A stretch of DNA of 5,982 bases from Acidobacteriota bacterium (GCA_005778315.1 SXOW01000205.1:1-5982), one strand, 5' to 3'. Positions 1 to 5,634 are shown, numbered from the stretch's first letter. Numbers and translations are program-made. Notes: generated from the sequence alone by a model not told the origin.

Positions 1-43
1 AGCATGGGATTTGCCTAGTCACGACACCATGAGGACCCGCGGT

Positions 44-457
44 ATGGCAGACGAGTACAACGCACTCACTCCGGCAGAGGCGCACGTCATTCTGCACAAG
101 GGCACCGAGTATCCGGGCTCCGGCGAATACGACAATACCGAGGCCGAAGGCACCTATGCCTGCCGCCGCTGCAACGCGCCGCTGTATCGCGCGCAGGACA
201 AGTTCCACTCCGGCTGCGGATGGCCGAGTTTCGACGATGAAATCGCAGGAGCCGTCCAGCGATCCCTCGACGCCGACGGTCGACGGGTCGAAATCGTGTG
301 CGACAACTGCGGCAGTCACCTCGGTCACGTCTTTTCCGGAGAGCGGATGACCGAGAAGAACACGCGTCACTGCGTCAATTCAGTGTCGATGCGGTTCTAC
401 GAGGCAGGTCGCGAGATACCGCCGACGATCAGGCCCGGCAACACCGGCGCGGACTAG
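44..457 (+). CDS. msrB: Peptide-methionine (R)-S-oxide reductase MsrB
   Basis: This cytosolic repair enzyme reduces methionine-R-sulfoxide in proteins, usually with thioredoxin as reductant. The 137-residue product is a complete single-domain MsrB. It shows the two zinc-binding CxxC pairs (C40/C43 in CRRC and C86/C89 in CDNC), the family signature SGCGWPSF (residues 56-63), GSHLGHVF (90-97), and the catalytic cysteine C110 in RHCVNSVSMRF. There is no signal peptide. I chose ATG 44 because a GAGGA Shine-Dalgarno at 31-35 lies 8 nt upstream and the protein then begins MADEYNALTP, as family members do. In-frame TTG 11 and ATG 29 would only add an unconserved tail. No MsrA domain is fused. The gene converges with the bicupin gene 30 bp downstream, with no clear terminator between them. 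Function is firm from family motifs; nothing unusual is seen. Confidence 0.96.
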   Translation: MADEYNALTPAEAHVILHKGTEYPGSGEYDNTEAEGTYACRRCNAPLYRAQDKFHSGCGWPSFDDEIAGAVQRSLDADGRRVEIVCDNCGSHLGHVFSGERMTEKNTRHCVNSVSMRFYEAGREIPPTIRPGNTGAD

Positions 458-487
458 CCGTGGGACGCCCAGGGGAGCGCGCGACAC

Positions 488-1438
488 CTAGCGTGTTTCG
501 GCCAGAACGGCAGGTACCCGCACCAACACATAGGTGAGGTGGCCGCCGCCCTCGGATACCAGGTACCCATGCGGTATCCCGGCCGGGATGTGCAGCACGT
601 CTCCGGCCGCGACGGGGTGTCGAGTCCCACCCGCGATTCCGGAGCCGAAGCTCCCGTCCCGGTCGAGCATCTCTCCACCGACGAGCACCTCCCCGGCCCC
701 ACTCTGCACGAACACCACATCGATGATGTCGTCGTGAATTTCGGGTCGACCGTTCCCGTCTCGACGAATCAATCGGAAACGGTGCGACCTGGTCGGGCTC
801 CCAAAATCGGCCAGCGTCTCCCTCGCGTCTCGGTCCGGCCCCATCCTGTCCGCCAGGGCCGCATCTCGGCGCTGCAGCTCGGTGGCGCCCCAGCGGACGA
901 AGCCGGCTGGATCGAATGCGAGGACCGGAGCGTCGTCAGGGATGGTCCCGCCCGGGAGCAGGGCCGGCATCCGGACAAGGACGTAGGTGACGTCCGCGCC
1001 ATCCGGTACGAGGTAGCGATGTGGCGTATCGGCTGGGATCCGCAGGATGTCACCTGGCCCCACCAACTGCCGCACGCCGCCGGTAATACCGGTGCCGGTG
1101 TACTCCCCGTTGTTTCCGCCAGTGGGGTCGATCAGGGTGCCACCCACCTGGAGCGTGGCGGCGCCGCTGTGGATGTAGACCACATCGTCGATGTGCGCAT
1201 GCTGCTCCGGCACGCCGTCGGCGTCACGGTGAATGAACCGGACGCGATGCGCGCCGCTGGCGTGGCCATAGTCGGCGAGCGTCTCACGGGCCGAACGATC
1301 GGCACCGACCGCTACGGACAGGGCGTCACGTCGTCTCTGCAGGTCGTCCCCACTCCACCGTTCGAAACCAGGCGCGTCGGCCTGCATCCCCTGAAGCAGC
1401 ACGGCAACGGCAACGATGATCCGTCGTGACACGGTCAT
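488..1438 (-). CDS. Exported bicupin protein (two tandem cupin domains)
   Basis: This 316-residue protein has an N-terminal signal sequence (basic MTVSRR, hydrophobic core 7-16, likely cleavage after MQA at residue 20) and two homologous cupin halves, about 25-160 and 180-310. Each half begins with RW and LQRR, then ARETLAD, HRxRxIxRD, a beta-strand DDVVYIHSG or IDVVFVQSG, and a GDxLxIPAxxPHxYLV motif. Half 1 keeps likely metal ligands H80, H82 and H140, with Asp84/85 near the usual Glu position. Half 2 has H235, D237 and H290, so one His is replaced by Asp. Cupins bind a metal and often act as dioxygenases, isomerases or sugar-binding proteins; the substrate here cannot be told. ATG 1438 has only a weak GGGA upstream. 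A 5-bp hairpin (AGCCC at 1461-1465, GGGCT at 1477-1481) lies in its leader. The gene is transcribed away from the exported-protein operon and could share its upstream region for regulation. Confidence 0.85.
   Translation of the reverse strand: MTVSRRIIVAVAVLLQGMQADAPGFERWSGDDLQRRRDALSVAVGADRSARETLADYGHASGAHRVRFIHRDADGVPEQHAHIDDVVYIHSGAATLQVGGTLIDPTGGNNGEYTGTGITGGVRQLVGPGDILRIPADTPHRYLVPDGADVTYVLVRMPALLPGGTIPDDAPVLAFDPAGFVRWGATELQRRDAALADRMGPDRDARETLADFGSPTRSHRFRLIRRDGNGRPEIHDDIIDVVFVQSGAGEVLVGGEMLDRDGSFGSGIAGGTRHPVAAGDVLHIPAGIPHGYLVSEGGGHLTYVLVRVPAVLAETR
509..901 (-). repeat. Cupin repeat 2 of the bicupin (second copy)
   Basis: This segment encodes residues 180-310, the second copy of the cupin unit. 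The metal-ligand pair here is H235-x-D237 rather than His-x-His, and H290 is kept. It may bind a metal differently from copy 1 or be mainly structural (inference). Confidence 0.8.
959..1366 (-). repeat. Cupin repeat 1 of the bicupin (internal duplication, first copy)
   Basis: This segment encodes residues 25-160. It aligns with residues 180-310 of the same protein through FERWSG/FVRWGA, LQRR, ARETLAD, HRVRFIHRD/HRFRLIRRD, GGVRQLVGPGD/GGTRHPVAAGD and TYVLVRMPA/TYVLVRVPA. It keeps the HxH pair (H80, H82) and a downstream His (H140). The length and colinearity indicate an old intragenic duplication, now well diverged. Confidence 0.8.
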
Positions 1439-1792
1439 AGTGTTCCCACTCTACATGCCCAGCCCCAATCTGCGCAGGGCTAGTGTTCGTCGACGTCCTG
1501 CGCCCGGCTGGTGTTGCCCGATGAAGCGACGACTCGCGGCCATGCTCGCCCACATGTCGATCCCTGATGGCCGTCCTTGCCGTGCCGGCCGCGGCGTTCA
1601 TGAAGGCAATCCGCCGTGGCGGCATCGAACGGCCGAGGGAACGGCCCAGTTTGAGGCGGTGGGAGTACCGCGAGAAAGTGAGTGACTCCGTCGGCTGCAC
1701 AACATCGGGGTTGACGTCTGGACGGCACGGCGTCATGCTCTGCCAGTACGAACTGGGAGTTTCTTCTGCGCACCAAGACACCTCGTCGATCA
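1439..1792. other. 354-bp intergenic region without a convincing gene
   Basis: The gap separates the bicupin start (-) from the exported-protein operon (+), so it should hold divergent promoters. Open frames here exist on both strands but lack conserved motifs and good ribosome sites. A stretch reading MKRRLAAMLAHM from ATG 1522, with a hydrophobic MAVLAVPAAAF in another frame from 1567, resembles a broken signal peptide. It could be the relic of a small secreted protein gene, but this is weak. A possible sigma70 promoter near the right end is listed separately. Confidence 0.5.
1711..1739 (+). promoter_or_regulatory. Possible sigma70-like promoter for the exported-protein operon
   Basis: TTGACG at 1711-1716 matches the -35 consensus at 5 of 6 bases. 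Seventeen bases on, CATGCT (1734-1739) matches the -10 at 3 of 6. Initiation near 1746 would leave a leader of about 20-50 nt before the first gene, depending on its true start. The -10 is poor, so this is tentative. Confidence 0.3.
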
Positions 1793-2545
1793 GTGAAGGC
1801 GTTGCTCGCCTGGGCCCTGTTGTGTGTCATGCCGGGACTCGCGCACGCGCAGACCTACGACGGGCGACGGACCACAGACGGGCAGCCCGATCTCAGCGGC
1901 ATCTGGCAGGTGCTCGGCAGCGCAGCGTGGGACCTCGAAGCGCACAACGCCCAGGACGGGATTCCGGCGGGTCTCAGCGTGATCGACGGCGGCACGATCC
2001 CGTATACGCCGGCGGCCGCCGCACAGCGGGATACCAACCGTGCCAACCGATTGGCCGCCGACCCCGTTAGGAAGTGCTTCCTCCCCGGCGTACCGCGCAT
2101 CACCTACATGCCCTGGCCGTTCCAGATCGTGCAGACGAAGGAACTGGTGGTGCTGAGCTACGAGTATGCCCACGCGGTGCGTCTGGTCTACACCGACGGC
2201 AGCCCGCATCCCCTGCCGAACGATTTCTGGATGGGCGATTCCCGTGGCCACTGGGAAGCCGATACCCTCGTCGTGGACACGACGCACTTCAACGGAGAGA
2301 CTTGGCTCGACGCGGCCGGCAACTTCCACAGCAACCAGCTGCATGTCGTCGAACGCTTCAGACCGGTGACGGAGCATCACATCGATTACGAAGTGACGCT
2401 GGAGGATCCGCAGGTGTATACGCGTCCCTGGACGATACGGATGCCGCTCTACAAGCGGATGGAGCCGGGGTTGCGGTTGCTCGACTACGACTGCGTCGAC
2501 CACCTGCTGGACGCGCTTTCACAGGGAGAAGGAGGTACACGGTGA
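1793..2545 (+). CDS. Secreted protein of unknown function, MGDSRGHW-type, paralogue A
   Basis: This 250-residue exported protein has signal peptide MKALLAWALLCVMPGLAHA, with likely cleavage at AHA-QT (19/20). I recognise the family by its motifs but know no function. It shows GQPDLSGIW (30-38), KCFLPGVPR (94-102), FQIVQ (110-114), DGSPHP (135-140), WMGDSRGHWEADTLVVDTTHF (starting at 146), QLHVVERF (182-189), IDYEVTLEDP (197-206), RPWT (211-214) and a YDC near the C-terminus. These blocks recur in the next gene, so the two are paralogues. The start is uncertain. GTG 1793 has no Shine-Dalgarno, whereas GGGAG at 1755-1759 sits 6 nt before an in-frame CTG at 1766. Starting there would give a more typical basic n-region (RTKTPRRSVK) ahead of the same hydrophobic core. 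The stop overlaps the start of the next gene. Conserved Asp, His and Trp residues hint at a binding or enzymatic site, but this is inference. Confidence 0.8.
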   Translation: MKALLAWALLCVMPGLAHAQTYDGRRTTDGQPDLSGIWQVLGSAAWDLEAHNAQDGIPAGLSVIDGGTIPYTPAAAAQRDTNRANRLAADPVRKCFLPGVPRITYMPWPFQIVQTKELVVLSYEYAHAVRLVYTDGSPHPLPNDFWMGDSRGHWEADTLVVDTTHFNGETWLDAAGNFHSNQLHVVERFRPVTEHHIDYEVTLEDPQVYTRPWTIRMPLYKRMEPGLRLLDYDCVDHLLDALSQGEGGTR

Positions 2546-2548
2546 GCA
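2529..2548 (+). promoter_or_regulatory. Strong ribosome binding site and GTGA stop/start overlap
   Basis: AAGGAGG (2529-2535) lies inside the end of the upstream gene, 6 nt before GTG 2542. The TGA stop (2543-2545) of the first gene overlaps this GTG in the sequence GTGA. The next Met, ATG 2548, is 12 nt from the site and so less likely. The layout implies translational coupling of the two paralogues. Confidence 0.8.
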
Positions 2549-3516
2549 TGATGTCCGTCGGTCGAGTCACGGTGGCCGTCATGAGCGTGGCCGCCGCGGT
2601 GGCGATGACCCCGCCGGCCGCCGCCGGCCAGGGTGGCACGTTCGACCCGCCTCGGACGGCCTGGGGCGACCCTGATCTGAGCGGCCGCTACCTGCCAGGG
2701 CCCTATCAGGCCCTGGAGACGCCTGCCAACGACTCCTGGGCCCCGCCCGACGGGGTCAACCTCGGACAGGGCGCCGCGTTCTCGCGCTTCTTCGAGCCGG
2801 ACCCTGACGCGCCCGCCCGTCCGCGCGCCAGTGCGCCGTCCGGTCCCATGATCATCGATCCGCCGAGCGGCCGAGTGCCGCTGCAGCCGTGGGCCACCGA
2901 GCAGCGTAACGAAATCATGGCCCGGCAGAACCAGCTCGATCACCTCGACCCGCGCGTGAAGTGTCTGCCGGCCGCGTTCCCGCGCGCCCATCTGCCGGTT
3001 GACTACAACACCTATCAGATCGTGCAGGGTCCGGGGTACATCCTGATGCTCTACGAGTGGAACCACCACTCGCGCTACATTCCACTCGACGGCAGTCCCC
3101 ATCCCGACCCTGCCATCACGTTGGGCATGGGTGACTCTCGGGGTCACTGGGATGGCACGACGCTGGTGGTCGACACCACGAACTTCACGGACAATACGTG
3201 GCCGGTGGGGCACGGCGCGCCGCCGGACGACGCACCCGGCACCGCGATCACCACCGGACACGGAATCTTTCACAGTGGCCAGTTGCATGTCGTGGAGCGG
3301 TTCACGTTCGTCGACGCGGACACGATCCAATACGAGGCCACGATCGAAGACCCCGAGGTGTTCACGCAGCCCTGGACGCTCCGCTACAACGCACTGCAGC
3401 GGGCGCCGGACGACCATATGCTGTTCGAGTACGCGTGCCATGAAGGTAACGGGCGCAACCTGTCACTCATGACCGGTACCGATGTCGAGGCGGCGCGGGT
3501 GCATCCGATTCGGTAA
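2542..3516 (+). CDS. Secreted protein of unknown function, MGDSRGHW-type, paralogue B
   Basis: This 324-residue exported protein has a hydrophobic segment at about 9-22, with probable cleavage after PPAAA (near residue 28). The mature part carries WGDPDLSGRY (41-50), a Pro/Ala-rich insert (about 86-112) absent from paralogue A, VKCLP (139-143), YQIVQ (158-162), YEWNHHSRYIPLDGSPHP (171-188), MGDSRGHWDGTTLVVDTTNF (196-215), QLHVVERF (247-254), TIQYEATIEDPEVFTQPWT (261-279) and FEYACHEGN (295-303). The shared blocks show common ancestry with the upstream gene. B is the fuller form, and A lacks the EGNGRNLSL end. GTG 2542 is chosen on the AAGGAGG six bases upstream and the GTGA overlap. The coupling suggests the two act together or as a heteromer (inference). 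No catalytic family is recognised. Similar proteins are, as I recall, numerous in Acidobacteriota and often lie beside DUF6152 genes, as here. Confidence 0.85.
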   Translation: MSMMSVGRVTVAVMSVAAAVAMTPPAAAGQGGTFDPPRTAWGDPDLSGRYLPGPYQALETPANDSWAPPDGVNLGQGAAFSRFFEPDPDAPARPRASAPSGPMIIDPPSGRVPLQPWATEQRNEIMARQNQLDHLDPRVKCLPAAFPRAHLPVDYNTYQIVQGPGYILMLYEWNHHSRYIPLDGSPHPDPAITLGMGDSRGHWDGTTLVVDTTNFTDNTWPVGHGAPPDDAPGTAITTGHGIFHSGQLHVVERFTFVDADTIQYEATIEDPEVFTQPWTLRYNALQRAPDDHMLFEYACHEGNGRNLSLMTGTDVEAARVHPIR

Positions 3517-3574
3517 ACCGCCCGAAACACAGACGCTGCTGGGCTAGTGAGTACCCTGAACTGAGGTAGGACAG

Positions 3575-3988
3575 ATGCGACTGACTCATCAGATGATCCT
3601 CACGTGGGCCGTGGTCTGCGTGAGCGCCAGTCCGGCCATTGCGCATCACGCGTTTTCGGCCGAATTCGACGCGAACCGGCCACTGCAACTGCGGGGGACG
3701 GTGAACCGCACAGAGTGGATCAATCCCCACTCCTGGATTCACATCGACGTGAAAGACGAAAGTGGCAACGTCGTGACCTGGGCGATCGAGTGCGGCGCCC
3801 CGAACTCGCTGATGCGACGGGGACTGAACAAGAACTCGATCCCGGTGGGCACCGAGCTGGTCATCGACGGCTTCGGCGCCAAGGACGGGTCCACGACGGC
3901 GAACGCACGCGACATCACGCTGCCGGACGGTTCGCAGTTCTTCGTCGGGTCCTCCGGGACGGGCGCGCCCTACGAGCCACCACGGTAG
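3575..3988 (+). CDS. DUF6152 family secreted protein
   Basis: This 137-residue exported protein has signal peptide MRLTHQMILTWAVVCVSASPAIA, with likely cleavage at AIA-HH (23/24). The mature chain begins HHAFSAEFDANRPLQLRG, then EWINPHSWIHIDVKDESG (47-64), WAIECGAPNSLMRRG (69-83), GTELVIDGFGAKDGSTTANA (92-111) and ITLPDGSQFFVG (114-125). This matches the DUF6152 pattern as I recall it; the function is unknown and the fold is probably a small beta-barrel. The two His residues at the predicted mature N-terminus could bind a metal (inference). ATG 3575 has GAGG at 3563-3566, 8 nt upstream. The gene lies 58 bp after paralogue B on the same strand with no terminator seen between them, so it is probably the third gene of the operon. 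Confidence 0.88.
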   Translation: MRLTHQMILTWAVVCVSASPAIAHHAFSAEFDANRPLQLRGTVNRTEWINPHSWIHIDVKDESGNVVTWAIECGAPNSLMRRGLNKNSIPVGTELVIDGFGAKDGSTTANARDITLPDGSQFFVGSSGTGAPYEPPR

Positions 3989-3994
3989 TCAGAC

Positions 3995-4013
3995 GCAGGA
4001 GGCCCCTCCCTGC
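3995..4013 (+). terminator. Weak hairpin after the exported-protein operon
   Basis: GCAGG (3995-3999) pairs with CCTGC (4009-4013). A further AG/CT pair lies inside and one C (4008) is bulged. The hairpin starts 7 bases after the DUF6152 stop. No T-run follows, so it could be a weak or Rho-assisted terminator, or chance in GC-rich DNA. Confidence 0.25.
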
Positions 4014-4126
4014 CGGCATAGTGTCGATCGTCGCAGTGGGTGCCGGCAGCGCCGGGCTGTTCAGGGCGTCAGCAGGGCTCGGAGGTCGCGTCGAGAGGCT
4101 CTAACGTTGCCTTGTATCTTGATTTC

Positions 4127-4153
4127 TGGACGGTTTGTTTAATAGCCCGTCCA
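4127..4153. repeat. 7-bp perfect inverted repeat around an AT-rich core
   Basis: TGGACGG (4127-4133) and CCGTCCA (4147-4153) are perfect reverse complements around a 13-base core holding TTTAAT. It has no T-run on either side, so it is not a classic terminator. It may be a subterminal repeat of the IS, an operator over a -10 box, or chance. Confidence 0.45.
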
Positions 4154-4179
4154 TCCGCCGACGACAGCTCGATATTGCC

Positions 4180-4285
4180 TACGGTCACCCAGACCGCACG
4201 ATAGCTTGGGCGTCGTCGGCGTCTCGTCCGTGAGCCCGAACAGTTGCGTGGGGGCGTGACCCCGTATCCGCAAGGCTGGGCCTAG
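4180..4285 (+). ncRNA. Candidate IS110 bridge RNA region (left-end non-coding)
   Basis: IS110-group elements encode a structured bridge RNA in the non-coding end upstream of the transposase; it guides donor and target recognition. The bases before this transposase fold in a fitting way. CGGTC/GACCG (4182-4186 with 4192-4196, 5-nt loop) forms a 5' stem-loop. TTGCG (4244-4248) pairs with CGCAA (4269-4273), enclosing an asymmetric internal loop and an inner GGGG/CCCC hairpin (4251-4254 with 4260-4263). CAG (4241-4243) can pair with CTG (4276-4278). An alternative stem uses TTGGGC (4206-4211) with GCCCGA (4234-4239). Position and the loop-in-stem form are suggestive. The exact ends and guide loops cannot be assigned from one sequence. 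Confidence 0.35.
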
Positions 4286-4311
4286 ACGGATTCCTGTGAC
4301 TTGGAGGTCTG

Positions 4312-5080
4312 ATGACACCGACCGCGATCGTCGTGGGTATCGACATCGCCAAGGCCGACGTCGTGGTGGCCTGCCGCCCAGACGGGGCGTCCTGGACGGC
4401 GACCAATGACCCAGCGGGCATCATCGCCACGGTCGACCGGCTTTGTGCCCTGGCACCGAGCCTGATCGTTCTTTAAGCCACCGGCGGATTCGAAAGCCCG
4501 CTCGTCGCGGCCCTCGCCGCCGCCGGACTCTCGGTCGTCGTGGCCAACCCCCGCCAGGTCCGCGACTTTGCCAAGGCCACCGGGCAGCTCGCCAAGACCG
4601 ACGGTCTGGATGCGCAGCTCCTCGCCCTGTTTGCCGAACGGGTGCGGCCCACGCCACGGCCCGTGCCGGATGCGGCCCTCCAGCACCTCGAGGCCCTCAT
4701 GACGCGCCGCCGCCAGCTCTTGGACATGGTGACGACCGAACGCAATCGACTGGAGCACGCGAGCACCCCGATCCGGCGGAATATCACGGACCACGTCCGG
4801 TGGCTCGAACGCCGGGTGGCCGCCGTCGATCGTGACCTTGACGACACCATCCAGAAGAGCCCGGTCTGGCGGGCCCAAGAGAATCTCCTGCGTACGGTTC
4901 CCGGCATCGGCCCCGTCGTGAGTCGCACGCTCCTCGCCGAGCTCCCCGAACTCGGGCGGCTGAACCGCAAGCAGATCGCGGCGCGTGTCGGCGTGGCGCC
5001 GCTCGCCCGGGACAGCGGGACCCTCCGAGGCAAGCGGACCGGTTGGGGCGGCCGCGCACCGGTCCGCGCCGTGCTCTACA
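4312..5080 (+). pseudogene. IS110-family transposase, nonsense-mutated and 3'-truncated
   Basis: The frame from ATG 4312 (GGAGG at 4303-4307) encodes the DEDD (RuvC-like) domain and the C-terminal Transposase_20 domain of an IS110 recombinase. Visible are D11 in VVGIDIAK, D97 and D100 in AKTDGLDAQ, and the helix-hairpin-helix-like TVPGIGPVV (195-203). The conserved serine S235 lies in ARDSGTLRG, followed by GWGGRAPVRAVLY (244-256). Codon 55, TAA at 4474-4476, falls where the family has Glu in the EATGGxE motif (here stop-ATGGFE), so the second DEDD acid is replaced by a stop. Family homology ends at Tyr256 (5077-5079), and the usual 60 or so C-terminal residues are missing. The frame then runs on as unrelated residues to a TGA at 5184. 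Codon use and GC resemble the neighbours. Both lesions abolish activity, so the element is immobile unless helped in trans; even then its right end is gone. Confidence 0.93.
4312..5080 (+). mobile_element. IS110-family insertion sequence remnant (left part retained)
   Basis: The span covers the part of the element certain from transposase homology. The true left end lies further upstream, within 3989-4311, probably including the structured region at 4180-4285. The right end is lost: at 5080/5081 the sequence switches from transposase to the zinc-finger gene. No second IS copy or target duplication is visible. The remnant is best explained by IS insertion near the zinc-finger gene followed by a deletion that removed the IS right end and the gene's 5' end (inference). 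Confidence 0.8.
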
Positions 5081-5615
5081 GTCCAAGTGCCGCACCTGCC
5101 GGCGGAAGATCGACAAGGACACGTTGCGACTCGGCATCCTCCTCGAAGGCCCGTATGGCACCGGCTATCTGTGGCACCACCTGACCCGCGCTGCACGACG
5201 TCGCCTTGAGGATGTGGAAGCCGCCTACGAGCAGCAGGCGTTTGCCCAGGACCTGAAAGTGCCACTCCTGTCCGATCTGCAAGCGCTCAAAGAAAAGGCG
5301 GAAAAGGCCCGCGCGGAACGCAAGGAGCTTCCGTATGTCGAACGCGCGCCCAGCGGCCGGTCGAAGTGCAAGAACTGCGGCAAACCCATCCACCAGGACG
5401 CCTTCCGCGTCGTGCTCGCCCGTGAGGCCGCGTTTGGCAACCAGGTCCGCGCGACGCCAATCAGCGTGCACCCGGGCTGCGTCCACGCGGAGCTGGAATC
5501 GGAGGATTGCATGACCGAGGCCGACGGTTTCGAGACACAACTTCGTCAGAACAGCACGCTCGAGCCGTCGGCGATCGACGAGGCCCTGGCCGCCATCGGC
5601 GACCTGGACACGTAG
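5081..5615 (+). pseudogene. Two-finger PARP-type zinc-finger protein, 5'-truncated by the IS fusion
   Basis: The product has two PARP-type (C2HC) zinc fingers. Finger 1 starts SKCRTCRRKIDKDTLRLGIL and has C-x2-C (5088-5099), then 26 residues to His in WHHLTR. The expected last ligand Cys is Arg (CGC, 5187-5189). Finger 2, GRSKCKNCGKPIHQDAFRV, has C-x2-C (5367-5378), 30 residues, then HPGC, and is intact. Spacings match the 28 and 30 of PARP-1 fingers 1 and 2. A Lys/Glu/Ala-rich helix (about 5265-5325) joins them, and the last 35 or so residues are acidic. No PARP catalytic domain is present. In eukaryotes this finger recognises DNA breaks and nicks. The natural start is missing: the finger begins abruptly at the IS junction. 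The only in-frame start, TTG 5043, lies in IS sequence read in another frame and has no good ribosome site. The remaining 178 codons have no stop, so the loss is recent, or a chimeric product is still made. The zf-PARP assignment is strong; the role in this bacterium is unknown. Confidence 0.8.
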
Positions 5616-5634
5616 TCCACCCACCGTCGATGTC

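Larger units (their letters stand above)
3989..4311. other. 323-bp intergenic region, from operon end to IS110 left end
   Basis: No gene is supported here. The first 110 bp are GC-rich like the surroundings. About 4100-4145 is markedly AT-richer and contains a TTTAAT (4138-4143) close to a -10 box, though no good -35 sits at the right spacing. From about 4180 to 4311 the sequence folds repeatedly and ends in the ribosome site of the IS110 transposase. The IS left boundary must lie in this gap but cannot be fixed, because IS110 elements lack obvious terminal inverted repeats and target duplications. Confidence 0.5.

Noticed and set aside
539..1429. 296-residue open frame on + opposite the bicupin
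   Set aside because: It is the antisense shadow of a gene with clear cupin motifs and a signal peptide, and shows no recognisable domain.
1326..1781. 151-residue open frame on - covering the intergenic gap
   Set aside because: It overlaps the bicupin start region in another frame, has no good ribosome site and no motif I recognise.
1790..2503. 237-residue open frame on - opposite paralogue A
   Set aside because: It is an antisense shadow of the conserved secreted-protein gene, without a signal peptide or domain.
2074..2541. 156-codon upstream extension of paralogue B
   Set aside because: It overlaps paralogue A in another frame and is Arg-rich and unconserved. The AAGGAGG site and the signal peptide place the start at 2542.
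2485..3441. 318-residue open frame on - opposite paralogue B
   Set aside because: It is rich in Arg/Val/His with no motifs; high-GC coding DNA commonly gives such antisense frames.
4540..5184. Intact shortened transposase starting after the stop codon at GTG 4540
   Set aside because: It lacks D11 and the catalytic Glu, and its last 34 residues are out-of-frame zinc-finger sequence, so it is a remnant and not a separate gene.
4282..5265. 327-residue open frame on - across the IS110 and zinc-finger sequences
   Set aside because: It spans the fusion of two unrelated + strand genes, so it cannot be an inherited gene; the real homologies are on +.
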